Part shown: piece by piece, positions 1 through 6,776 of the stretch | Numbering within the stretch: the stretch's first letter is position 1 | How the letters are laid out: each line of letters opens with the position of its first letter | Assembly (NCBI GenBank): GCA_016210435.1 | Contig: JACQUF010000207.1 | Coordinates: forward strand, 1-9,381 | DNA: 9,381 bases | Direction of reading: 5' to 3' | Source: Chloroflexota bacterium | GTDB taxonomy: Bacteria > Chloroflexota > Dehalococcoidia > Lucifugimonadales > Lucifugimonadaceae | Notes under the pieces: model-generated | Databases searched by the model: none | What the model was told of the DNA's origin: nothing | The model's input: the letters and a program-made list of their open reading frames with translations, nothing else | Program-made: the position numbers and the translations under genes

Positions 1-199
1 GGATACCCCAGCCGTTGCCCTCGAGGAACGAAACCGCTATGTCGTGGTAGCTGGGTTCATCGCCTTCCAGTGGCGAATTGACGCCCTCTACGGCAACGAG
101 AAACACGGCTCTGGTGATAAGGGACAGGAGAAACAGCGATATGGCTATCGCCAGAGTTCTCTCCTCGAGGAGTTTCAACGTCGGGCGGATTCTCTCCAA
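1..199 (-). CDS. GT39/ArnT-like membrane glycosyltransferase, N-terminal part (runs off left edge)
   Basis: This is a partial gene: 66 codons are visible and the 3' end lies outside the window. An in-frame TGA just upstream leaves only CTG and TTG as starts. TTG at 199-197 is the most likely, giving a protein that begins MERIRPTLKLLEER. A hydrophobic segment follows at about residues 15-38, matching the first membrane helix. Then comes an outward loop with the acidic pair D47-E48 inside LEGDEPSYHDIA, ending in GNGW. An Asp-Glu pair straight after the first helix, followed by a Tyr and an A-rich helix, is the usual catalytic-loop signature of GT39/ArnT/PMT transferases, which move a sugar from a polyprenyl-phosphate donor to a target outside the membrane. 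The gene starts 5 bp after the GT2 stop, so it is probably translated with it. No clear Shine-Dalgarno sequence was found. Family assignment rests on the N-terminus only, and the acceptor is unknown. Confidence 0.72.
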   Translation of the reverse strand, partial: MERIRPTLKLLEERTLAIAISLFLLSLITRAVFLVAVEGVNSPLEGDEPSYHDIAVSFLEGNGWGI

Positions 200-204
200 C
201 AGGT

Positions 205-990
205 TCAGGGATCACCGGCCGGCCAGGCGACCTGCCTGGCTGAAACGGTCTGCCGAGTGAATCTGCTCCGGGGCAGGAGTCGGTCTCGCAAAATCGCCCG
301 CAACGCCAGAATGCCGTCGCGCCAGGCTCGTAACTTCTTCCCTTCGGCCCTTGTCCTCGGATCGTAGTCCACTCGGCATTCGACGATCTGATGACCCAGC
401 CTGAGAGCGCGCACCGCGACTTCGAAATCAAGATCGAACCCGCTACAGTCGAGCCTGATCCGACGAGCAAGTTCGCCGTCAAAGAGCTTCATCGCAGTCG
501 CGGGGTCGGAGACCCTGGCGCGATATAGAACGTTTATTGCCCATGCCAGAGCGCGCACGCCGAGGTAATTCGCGAAATACCGGTACTGCACGTCGCCGCC
601 AAGCACGCGGCTCCCGAAGCCGACCGTGGCTTTCTCGGCACGAACGAGGTCGTAGAGCTGCCACACGCCGCTGGCACGGTACTCGAGATCGGGATCGTGA
701 ATCACCACGTAGCGCCCGCTGGACAGGGCAAAACCCCTCTTGATCGATCCCCCCTTTCCAATGTTGGTCTCGTTGAGTACGACTCGGATAGCGGGATGAC
801 GTAGGTTCGCGAGCCACTCGCGCGTCCCATCCGTGGATCCGTTATCGAGAACGATTACTTCTGCTGTCTCCCCGCGGCCCCGCAACGACTCGAGTACATC
901 CTCCATGGCTGTGGGGATGCGCGCGGCCTCATTGAAGGCGCACATGACGATCGTCAGGTCGGGAACTGTCGTCAAGCGTTCCGCCTGCAC
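205..990 (-). CDS. Family 2 glycosyltransferase (DPM1/ArnC-like polyprenyl-phosphate sugar synthase type)
   Basis: The 261-residue protein has a GT-A fold family 2 layout. The N-terminal nucleotide-binding strand ends in [10 protein letters not shown] (about residues 17-26), followed by [10 protein letters not shown] (48-56), [11 protein letters not shown] (76-86) and the metal-binding HDPDLEY (98-104, D99/D101). Later come DPATAMKLF (162-170), GFDLDFEVA (184-192) and the basic PRTRAEGKK stretch (211-219). The last two are typical of DPM1-like enzymes that load a sugar onto dolichyl or undecaprenyl phosphate. Unlike ArnC it has no C-terminal membrane helices, so it is probably a peripheral cytoplasmic protein. 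The start is GTG at 990, overlapping the rfbH stop by 19 bp, with GGAG 11 bases upstream. A TTG at 975 overlapping the rfbH stop is an alternative. It is followed immediately by a GT39-like gene that could use its lipid-linked product. The sugar donor is not determined by sequence; a CDP- or UDP-sugar made by this operon is an inference. Confidence 0.85.
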   Translation of the reverse strand: MQAERLTTVPDLTIVMCAFNEAARIPTAMEDVLESLRGRGETAEVIVLDNGSTDGTREWLANLRHPAIRVVLNETNIGKGGSIKRGFALSSGRYVVIHDPDLEYRASGVWQLYDLVRAEKATVGFGSRVLGGDVQYRYFANYLGVRALAWAINVLYRARVSDPATAMKLFDGELARRIRLDCSGFDLDFEVAVRALRLGHQIVECRVDYDPRTRAEGKKLRAWRDGILALRAILRDRLLPRSRFTRQTVSARQVAWPAGDP

Positions 991-2315
991 GTTGCCACGA
1001 ACTCCGAAACAGAATCGATCACGTACTGGATCATTTCCGGGTCAAGTCCTGGGAAGACTCCCAACCAGAGCGACCGGTTCATGACGACGTCCGAATTCTC
1101 CAGATCGCCTACGCGGCGATGCGGCACCGTACGGTATGCGGGCTGGCGGACAAGATTCCCGCCGAATAGCAGCCGAGTGGCGATATTACGGACCTCCAGG
1201 TACCGGACGAGCGTGTTGCGATCGAACGGTGCCCCTCCCTGGATCGTAAGCGGGAACCCGAACCAGCTGGGCTCACTGTTCGGCGTCGGCCGAGGCAGGA
1301 CGAAGAACTCTTCGTGCGGCCGCAGGCCCTCCAACATCAAGGCAAAATTGCGCCGACGTGTTTGCGTGAAGGAATCTAGCTTTGCGACCTGCGCTACACC
1401 TATCGCAGCCTGCAGATCAGTCATTTTCAGGTTGTAACCGATATGCGAAAAGATGTACTTGTGGTCGTAGCCGTACGGCAAATCCCCGAGTTTCCACTCA
1501 AAGCGCTTCCCGCAGGTATCGTCCTGCCCGGGCTCGCACCAGCAGTCCCGACCCCATTCCCGGAATGACTCTACAAGGGGTTTCAACTCGGGGTTGTCCG
1601 CAAGCACGCACCCGCCCTCGCCAGTCGTAATGTGGTGGGCCGGGTAGAAACTGCACGTAGCCAGGTCTCCGAAACTCCCGGTGCGCCTGCCGCGGTAGGT
1701 CGAGCCCAAAGCATCGCAGTTGTCTTCGATCAGCCAGAGGTCGTGTCGCTCTGCAATCGCCGCAATTCCATCCAAGTCGAAGGGGTTGCCGAGCGTATGC
1801 GCCAGCATGATGGCCTTGGCCCGTGGGGAAACGGCCGCTTCCACCTGATCTGGGATGGCGTTATAGGTGCCCAGCTCCACGTCGACGAACACGGGAACCA
1901 GGCCGTTCTGGACGATCGGATTGACCGTGGTCGGAAAGCCTGCCGCAACCGTGATGACTTCGTCACCGGGCCGGAGGGCCCGAGACCCGAGTTTTGGGGA
2001 CGTCAGCGAGGAGAGCGCAACCAGGTTCGCGGACGAGCCCGAATTGCACAGGAAGCAGTGGCGGACCCCCACGTACCGAGCGATCGACCGCTCGAGCTGT
2101 GCCGCATACCGACCGGTCGTGAGCCAGAAGTCGAGGGCTGCATCCACACAGTGTGCCAGCTCATCGGCGTCGAAAACCTTTCCGGAGACGGGCACCGGGG
2201 ACTTTCCGGGGACGAAGGGCTGCTTCGTGAACGCAGCCGCGTAGTACGCGTCCACCATCTCGAGGATACGCTCCCTGATGTCGTTCGCGGGCCGCTTATT
2301 TGCCAAGGAATTCAC
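972..2315 (-). CDS. rfbH: CDP-4-keto-6-deoxyglucose 3-dehydrase (E1), PMP and [2Fe-2S] enzyme RfbH/DdhC
   Basis: The 447-residue protein belongs to the DegT/DnrJ/EryC1/StrS aminotransferase fold but carries the marks of the dehydrase branch. The PLP lysine is replaced by histidine: H227 in the [12 protein letters not shown] segment. Four cysteines, C200, C258, C260 and C268, have the spacing C-X57-C-X1-C-X7-C known for the [2Fe-2S] site of the Yersinia E1 enzyme. The family removes the C3 hydroxyl of CDP-4-keto-6-deoxy-D-glucose using PMP, and then needs an E3 reductase for electrons, giving CDP-4-keto-3,6-dideoxy-D-glucose. Other fold landmarks are [10 protein letters not shown] (91-100), [10 protein letters not shown] (124-133) and EDNCDALGS (197-205). 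The start is GTG at 2315, overlapping the rfbG stop by 20 bp; TTG at 2306 is an alternative. It follows rfbF and rfbG directly, which supports the pathway. No E3 gene is visible here. Confidence 0.95.
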   Translation of the reverse strand: MNSLANKRPANDIRERILEMVDAYYAAAFTKQPFVPGKSPVPVSGKVFDADELAHCVDAALDFWLTTGRYAAQLERSIARYVGVRHCFLCNSGSSANLVALSSLTSPKLGSRALRPGDEVITVAAGFPTTVNPIVQNGLVPVFVDVELGTYNAIPDQVEAAVSPRAKAIMLAHTLGNPFDLDGIAAIAERHDLWLIEDNCDALGSTYRGRRTGSFGDLATCSFYPAHHITTGEGGCVLADNPELKPLVESFREWGRDCWCEPGQDDTCGKRFEWKLGDLPYGYDHKYIFSHIGYNLKMTDLQAAIGVAQVAKLDSFTQTRRRNFALMLEGLRPHEEFFVLPRPTPNSEPSWFGFPLTIQGGAPFDRNTLVRYLEVRNIATRLLFGGNLVRQPAYRTVPHRRVGDLENSDVVMNRSLWLGVFPGLDPEMIQYVIDSVSEFVATCRRNA

Positions 2316-3279
2316 GGTACCAGCCGACGGTCTCGGTTAACCCCGCTTCGAGTTCGTAGTCGGGATGCCAGTCCAGTACTTTGCGCGCCCTCTCGGACGA
2401 CAGGTACTGCGAGTGAATCTCTCCGGTCGCTGTGTTTCGGATGTCCGGTACGAGACCATCGGCCTTGCAGATTCCGGAGATCAGGTTAACGACCTCCATC
2501 ACTGTAGACGGCCGTTCGTTGCCGAAATTGAATGCCTTGCCCGCGACATCGGACTGACCCATCGCTTCGGCCAGGCGGATATAGGCACGGGCGGCGTCCT
2601 TTACGTACACGTAATCACGCAGATAAGACCCGTCGCTCCGGATGACCGGGCGTTGCTGATCCAAGAATGCCCGAATGGTTCCTGGAACGATCCTGTCCCA
2701 ATTGAGGTCGCCACCGCCGTAGATGTTGCCGCAGCGGGCGATCGCCACAGGAAGGCCGTAGCTAGCATGGTATGCCTGGGTCAGGAGGTCCGCACAGCTC
2801 TTGGAGACCTCGTATATCTGCCGCCCCTGCAGCGGCATGTCTTCCGTATATGGCAGCGTGGTTTGTTCCCCGTAGGCCTTGTCACTCGACGCGACTACGA
2901 CCCCACTGATATCGGGCATGCCCCGACGGCATGCCTCAAGGAGGTTGTAAGTCCCTCGAACGTTCGCCTCAAGTGTCCCGATTGGAGCGCGGTGCGCAGC
3001 CCCGACGATGGCCTGTGCTCCGAGGTGGAAAACGGATCGGACTTCGTTGTCGATCACGGCGCGTTCGAGCGTCTCCAACTCCTCGAGCTGCCCGTTAACG
3101 ACCTTGATGCGATCGACGTCCCCGCTTCGCAGCAATTCAGACTGAGGATCCATGTCTCGCACCAGAGCAATGACCCTCGCCTGCCTTGAGAGCAGTTCCT
3201 TCACGAGCCACGATCCAACCAGGCCGGTCGCGCCCGTGACGAGGACGCTACGGCCCGCCCACGAGATCGCCGGCCTCAT
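2296..3279 (-). CDS. rfbG: CDP-glucose 4,6-dehydratase-like SDR (RfbG/DdhB)
   Basis: This is an extended short-chain dehydrogenase/reductase. The NAD(P) site is [10 protein letters not shown] (from residue 15, Gly at 16, 19 and 22). FHLGAQA sits at 84-90, the dehydratase-type active-site run SSDKAYG at 131-137 (D133, K134), the catalytic Tyr-Lys pair Y156/K160 in [11 protein letters not shown], and a substrate-binding [10 protein letters not shown] segment follows. The Asp-Lys pair after the catalytic Ser marks 4,6-dehydratases rather than epimerases. The predicted reaction is CDP-D-glucose to CDP-4-keto-6-deoxy-D-glucose, feeding RfbH. I chose ATG at 3279 because it overlaps the rfbF stop in an ATGA and has AAGG about 8 bases upstream. 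A GTG at 3315 would add 12 residues inside rfbF. From ATG the length is 327 aa, a little shorter than enterobacterial RfbG. The nucleotide specificity (CDP) is inferred mostly from its place between rfbF and rfbH. Confidence 0.88.
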   Translation of the reverse strand: MRPAISWAGRSVLVTGATGLVGSWLVKELLSRQARVIALVRDMDPQSELLRSGDVDRIKVVNGQLEELETLERAVIDNEVRSVFHLGAQAIVGAAHRAPIGTLEANVRGTYNLLEACRRGMPDISGVVVASSDKAYGEQTTLPYTEDMPLQGRQIYEVSKSCADLLTQAYHASYGLPVAIARCGNIYGGGDLNWDRIVPGTIRAFLDQQRPVIRSDGSYLRDYVYVKDAARAYIRLAEAMGQSDVAGKAFNFGNERPSTVMEVVNLISGICKADGLVPDIRNTATGEIHSQYLSSERARKVLDWHPDYELEAGLTETVGWYREFLGK

Positions 3280-4046
3280 TTCCAGACCTTCCAGGGTGCC
3301 CGGCCCGACTCCCACATTTCTCGCAGCAACCGCACCTCTCGGATAGTATCCATCGGTTGCCAGAATGAGCCGTGCCTGTATGCCATCAACTGCCCATCGC
3401 GCGCAATCGCTTCCAGCGGTTCCCGCTCCCAGAAGGTGCTATCGCCGGCGATATAGCGCCCGACGCCGGGCTCGAGAACAAAGAACCCCCCGTTTATCCA
3501 TCCGTCACCGGTCTCGGGTTTCTCCTGAAATCTGACCACGGCATCTCCGTCAAATGTCAGGTAACCGAACCGGGAGGGCGGGCGCACCGCGGTGAGAGTC
3601 GCCAGTTTTCCGTGGGACTTGTGAAATCGGACAAGCGCGTCGACGTCGATGTCGGCCACGCAATCGCCATACGTCATGAAGAACGTTTCGCTCCCGATCC
3701 GAGGGAGCAGCCTCTTCAAGCGACCGCCGGTACCTGTCTCCGCACCTGTCTCCACAAGGTGAACTGACCACTTTTCCTTGCGGTCGCCGACCGACTCGAC
3801 CCGGCCGACGCCAACGTCGATCTTCAGATCGCCTGCCAGGGCATGGTACTCAAGGAAGAACCGCTTGATGATTTCGCCCCGGTAGCCGAGCGCGACATAA
3901 AACTCGTCGTGCCCGTGCTGGTAGAAGGTGCGCATGATGTGCCAGAGGATCGGCATGCCCCCGATCTCGACCATGGGCTTTGGCCGAACATCAGTCTCTT
4001 CCGCGAGACGGGTCCCCATGCCTCCGGCCAAAATGACGGTTTTCAT
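3276..4046 (-). CDS. rfbF: Glucose-1-phosphate cytidylyltransferase (RfbF/DdhA)
   Basis: The 256-residue nucleotidyltransferase makes CDP-D-glucose from CTP and glucose 1-phosphate, the entry step of the CDP-deoxysugar pathway, in the cytoplasm. Visible motifs are the nucleotide-binding LAGGMGTRL (6-14), RPKPMVEIGG with K23 (21-30), YGDCVADID with metal-binding D128 (126-134), RPPSRFGYL (155-163), EKPE...WINGGFFV (175-190), and FWQPMDT with D233 near the end. This combination, in particular the TRL-EET-RPKPM start and the WINGG block, is characteristic of RfbF rather than of glucose-1-phosphate uridylyl- or thymidylyltransferases. Length equals the family's usual size. ATG at 4046 lies 9 bp after the stop of the small membrane protein gene. 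The nearest purine-rich GGAGG is 16 bases upstream, further than usual, so translational coupling is likely. The stop overlaps the rfbG start as ATGA. Confidence 0.95.
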   Translation of the reverse strand: MKTVILAGGMGTRLAEETDVRPKPMVEIGGMPILWHIMRTFYQHGHDEFYVALGYRGEIIKRFFLEYHALAGDLKIDVGVGRVESVGDRKEKWSVHLVETGAETGTGGRLKRLLPRIGSETFFMTYGDCVADIDVDALVRFHKSHGKLATLTAVRPPSRFGYLTFDGDAVVRFQEKPETGDGWINGGFFVLEPGVGRYIAGDSTFWEREPLEAIARDGQLMAYRHGSFWQPMDTIREVRLLREMWESGRAPWKVWK

Positions 4047-4055
4047 CGGCTTTGA

Positions 4056-4475
4056 CTAAGCGCCTCCGGTCCGGACCACGACCAGTACACCACCCACGAT
4101 TAGTGCGATCCCCGCCCATTGCAATGCGGAGACGGATTCTTTCAGCACTATCCAGGAGAGGAGGGGAATCAAGGCGTACATCATCCCGAGGCCCGGATAG
4201 GCGACGCTCAGCTTCAGCCTGGAGATTACGACGATCCAGCCGGCAAAGCTCGCCGCGTATATTGGAATCGCAACCAAGATCGCCGGAGAAGAAATGATCG
4301 CCCTCACCGTCGTCAAAGGCGTCTTGAGGTCGGACACTTCTACGGCGCCGACCCGATCCATGCCGATCTTAAGCAGCAGATGTGCCGTCGCAGTGAGGGC
4401 GACAACGACCAGGAGCAACAGAACAGAATTGATCAATTCAGCTCGCGAGCCCAGCCCCGGTTTTCCTCGTACCAT
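4056..4475 (-). CDS. Small four-helix EamA/ArnE-type membrane protein, probable lipid-linked sugar flippase subunit
   Basis: The 139-residue protein has four predicted membrane helices at about residues 17-36, 64-84, 91-111 and 117-134. This is one EamA/DMT repeat, as in ArnE, ArnF and SMR exporters. HLLLKIG near the end of helix 1 (K36) and the LKESVSALQWAG segment joining helices 3 and 4 (E113) fit that superfamily. ArnE and ArnF together move undecaprenyl-phosphate aminoarabinose across the membrane. Here a single half-size protein sits among glycan genes with a GT2 and a GT39-like enzyme, so a flippase role for a polyprenyl-linked sugar is a reasonable inference, acting as a homodimer or with a partner outside the window. 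The ATG start at 4475 has AGGG about 8 bases upstream but overlaps the epimerase gene by 43 bp. TTG at 4436, overlapping the epimerase stop as TTGA, would give 126 residues starting right before helix 1. A small-molecule exporter is the main alternative. Confidence 0.8.
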   Translation of the reverse strand: MVRGKPGLGSRAELINSVLLLLVVVALTATAHLLLKIGMDRVGAVEVSDLKTPLTTVRAIISSPAILVAIPIYAASFAGWIVVISRLKLSVAYPGLGMMYALIPLLSWIVLKESVSALQWAGIALIVGGVLVVVRTGGA

Positions 4476-5395
4476 GCCACGACCCTGGCCAGGCCCTCGG
4501 ATACCGGGACCTCGGGTACCCAGCCAAGGACTTGCCTCGCTTTTGCGATGTTGGCGTGGGTAAAGGATACGTCCGCCGCGTGTTGCGGCCGGAATTCAAT
4601 CTTGGCCCGCTTTTCGGTGAGGTTTTCGACGCGTCTGATGACATCCATGAGCATCACCGGCGCGTCAGAGCCCAGATTGATGACCTCGTAACCGACGCGC
4701 CTCTGCGCCGCGATGGTGCCGCTCACGATGTCGTCAACATACGTGAAGTCGCGTTTCTGTGAGCCATCTCCGAACACGAGAACCGGATCGCCTTCCCGTA
4801 TCCAGCGCACGAACCGGAAGATGCTCATGTCAGGTCTGCCCGCAGGACCGTAGACCGTGAAATACCGGAGGACCGACACGTCGATGCCATGGAGGAGATG
4901 GTATGCGTGGCAGAGGACCTCCGCTGCCTTCTTCGAGGCCGCGTAAGGCGAAAGCGGTCGGTCCGACGGGGAATCTTCGGTCGCGGCGCCATTCTGCCGG
5001 TCACCGTAGGCACTCGATGTCGATGCGAATACAAACTTGGGTGCACCAGATTTGCATGCAAGGTCGATGAGGTGGAGGGTGCCCGTTACGTTGGTGTCTA
5101 TGTACGATCCCGGGTCCTCGACTGACGCTCGTACCCCGGCCTTGCCTGCTAGATGGAACACCGAGTCGAAGTGGACCCGGAAGAGGCCCGTCAATGCCCC
5201 ACGGTCGCGGATGTCGATCTCGCGAAAATCGAAACCATGCGCTGTGGTGAGGCGGCTCAATCGCCACCTCTTCAGGTTCGGGTCATATGCCGTATCGATG
5301 TTGTCGATTCCGACCACGTCGTGGCCTGAACGCAGGAGGGCCTGCGCGAGCCGCGCGCCAATGAATCCCGCACATCCCGTGACCAGGCAGCGCAT
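4433..5395 (-). CDS. UDP-glucuronate 4-epimerase-like NAD-dependent SDR
   Basis: This 320-residue extended SDR has the N-terminal NAD site VTGCAGFIGA (5-14), FHLAGKAGVRASVEDP (80-95), TSSAYG (126-131), the catalytic Tyr-Lys pair Y151/K155 in SPYAASK, YFTVYGPAGRPDM (178-190) and RDFTYVDDI (215-223). The GRPDM and AGVR...P blocks are typical of UDP-glucuronic acid 4-epimerases (Cap1J/LspL/GAE type), which interconvert UDP-GlcA and UDP-GalA. Upstream genes encode UDP-glucose dehydrogenase and a WbpA-like UDP-GlcNAc dehydrogenase, so the substrate could be UDP-GlcA or UDP-GlcNAcA, and sequence alone does not settle this. The ATG start at 5395 is 3 bp after the preceding stop, implying co-translation. 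No key residue appears to be missing. Confidence 0.87.
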   Translation of the reverse strand: MRCLVTGCAGFIGARLAQALLRSGHDVVGIDNIDTAYDPNLKRWRLSRLTTAHGFDFREIDIRDRGALTGLFRVHFDSVFHLAGKAGVRASVEDPGSYIDTNVTGTLHLIDLACKSGAPKFVFASTSSAYGDRQNGAATEDSPSDRPLSPYAASKKAAEVLCHAYHLLHGIDVSVLRYFTVYGPAGRPDMSIFRFVRWIREGDPVLVFGDGSQKRDFTYVDDIVSGTIAAQRRVGYEVINLGSDAPVMLMDVIRRVENLTEKRAKIEFRPQHAADVSFTHANIAKARQVLGWVPEVPVSEGLARVVAWYEENRGWARELN

Positions 5396-5398
5396 CGG

Positions 5399-6763
5399 CT
5401 AGAGTTTCACGATCCGAGCACGTGCCTCGTGGATACGCGCGGTCGCGTTGCGGGTATCAACGATGAGCCGGCTGTGATCGGCCACGTATTGCCAGTCATA
5501 TGCGCGATGGGCAGTCGCAATCACGACGCAGTCCGCGTCGGCCAAAACCGCTTCCGTCAGCGGTACGCTTTCCAGCGTGATACCACTACTATTCAACGAC
5601 GGGACCAACGGATCGTTGTACGAAACCGAGGCGCCCTTCTTGTCGAGGATTTCGATCAGCTCGACTGCCGGCGACTCCCTGACATCGGCGACATCGGCCT
5701 TGTAAGCGGCGCCCAAGATCAGCACATGCGAGCCCTTCACGCTCTTCTGATCCGCGTTCAGGGCGTCTGAGATCCTTTCGGAAACGTAATGCGGCATATC
5801 GAAATTGATCTCTTCCGCGAGCTGAATGAATCGGGCCTGGTAGTTCATTGACTTCAGTTTCCAGGCCAGGTACTGAGGATCGATCGGGATGCAGTGCCCG
5901 CCGAGCCCTGGCCCCGGGTAGAAGGGCATGAAGCCGTACGGCTTGGTCTTCGCGGCTTCAATGACCTCCCAGACGTCCAGGTCCAAGCGGCGACACATGA
6001 TTGCCATTTCGTTGACGAGGGCGATGTTCGTGGCCCGAAACGTGTTTTCCAGCAGCTTCACCATCTCGGCGGCCCGCGTCGAAGAGACCGGCACGACCTG
6101 CTCAACGATCGTCCCGTAAAGCGATTTGGCTACTTCGAGACAGGAAGCCGTTACGCCGCCGACAACCTTCGGTGTATTGCGTATCGAATAGGTCCGATTC
6201 CCCGGATCTATCCTTTCCGGTGAGAACGCCAGGAAGAAATCGCGGCCGACGATCAGGGAGCGCCCGTTGCTACCAGCGAGCCTGGGAAGAACGAGTTCTT
6301 CCGTGGTTCCCGGGTAAGTCGTGCTCTCGAGGACCACGAGAACGCCCGGCCGCAAGTGCGCCGCGATCTCGTCCGAAGCCGCGATGATGTAGGACAGGTC
6401 CGGAACCTTTGTCTTGCTGAGCGGAGTCGGAACGCACACGATCACGACATCGGCGCTCGATAACGAGTCATACCCGTTTGAGGCCGAAAGAGATCCGGCA
6501 GGCCTGCCGCCGGTCGTGCTCCGGCTGCGTCCACCTCGCGCATTCGCCACTACTTTAGTGAGGGCAGCCAACCGCGATGAGTCGACGTCCTCGACGTACG
6601 ATTCGCCTCGGTTGACGGCATCGGCCCGCGTCCTGTCGGAATCTATTCCTACTACTTCGAATCCGGCCTCGGCAAACGAAACGGCGAGGGGGAGACCAAC
6701 ATATCCGATCCCCACCACTGCGATTCGGGCTTTACGATCGGCGATGCGGTCGATGAGGTCCAT
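5399..6763 (-). CDS. wbpA: UDP-N-acetyl-D-glucosamine 6-dehydrogenase-like (WbpA/TviB/WecC family)
   Basis: This is a nucleotide-sugar dehydrogenase that oxidises C6 of a UDP-N-acetylhexosamine to the uronic acid in two NAD-dependent steps. The Rossmann motif VVGIGYVGLPLA is at 16-27. The central domain carries ESTTYPGTTEE (146-156), FSPERIDPGN (180-189) and the conserved Lys/Asn pair in MVKLLENTFRATN. The catalytic cysteine C291 lies in PGPGLGGHCIPIDP (283-296). The C-terminal UDP domain has GAAYKADVADVRESPA (351-366). The FMPFYPGPGLGGHC context is that of WbpA (UDP-GlcNAc) rather than UDP-glucose dehydrogenase. At 454 aa it is longer than the roughly 430 aa common in the family. The excess is a Gly/Ser/Arg-rich insert at about residues 72-96, where most relatives go straight from the first domain's helix to the ADVVIVCVPTPL strand. 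ATG at 6763 has a good GGAG 4 bases upstream and starts 13 bp after the ugd stop. Specificity for GlcNAc versus ManNAc is not certain. Confidence 0.88.
   Translation of the reverse strand: MDLIDRIADRKARIAVVGIGYVGLPLAVSFAEAGFEVVGIDSDRTRADAVNRGESYVEDVDSSRLAALTKVVANARGGRSRSTTGGRPAGSLSASNGYDSLSSADVVIVCVPTPLSKTKVPDLSYIIAASDEIAAHLRPGVLVVLESTTYPGTTEELVLPRLAGSNGRSLIVGRDFFLAFSPERIDPGNRTYSIRNTPKVVGGVTASCLEVAKSLYGTIVEQVVPVSSTRAAEMVKLLENTFRATNIALVNEMAIMCRRLDLDVWEVIEAAKTKPYGFMPFYPGPGLGGHCIPIDPQYLAWKLKSMNYQARFIQLAEEINFDMPHYVSERISDALNADQKSVKGSHVLILGAAYKADVADVRESPAVELIEILDKKGASVSYNDPLVPSLNSSGITLESVPLTEAVLADADCVVIATAHRAYDWQYVADHSRLIVDTRNATARIHEARARIVKL
6476..6550 (-). other. Low-complexity Gly/Ser/Arg insert within the WbpA-like dehydrogenase
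   Basis: Residues about 72-96 of the WbpA-like protein are rich in Gly, Ser, Arg, Thr and Ala and lack hydrophobic pattern. They interrupt the N-terminal Rossmann domain just before the strand leading into CVPTPL. Family members, as I recall them, have a short linker here. The reading frame continues cleanly on both sides, so this is an in-frame insertion and not a frameshift. It is most likely a disordered surface loop. Confidence 0.5.
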
Positions 6764-6776
6764 TGAACTCCAACCC

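Noticed and set aside
57..482. Minus-strand frame of 141 codons overlapping the end of the GT2 gene
   Set aside because: It is out of frame with the GT2 gene and ends at 57, across the region where the membrane-helix and GDEPSY-bearing frame reads through. The GT39-like frame explains the sequence better.
1632..2489. Long plus-strand open frame (285 codons) antisense to rfbH and the end of rfbG
   Set aside because: It is opposite conserved, motif-complete genes, has no recognisable domain, and its composition is what a high-GC antisense frame gives. A shadow.
2365..3189. Plus-strand open frame (274 codons) antisense to rfbG
   Set aside because: It lies wholly opposite a well-supported SDR gene, with no family resemblance and no ribosome site judged convincing. 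A shadow.
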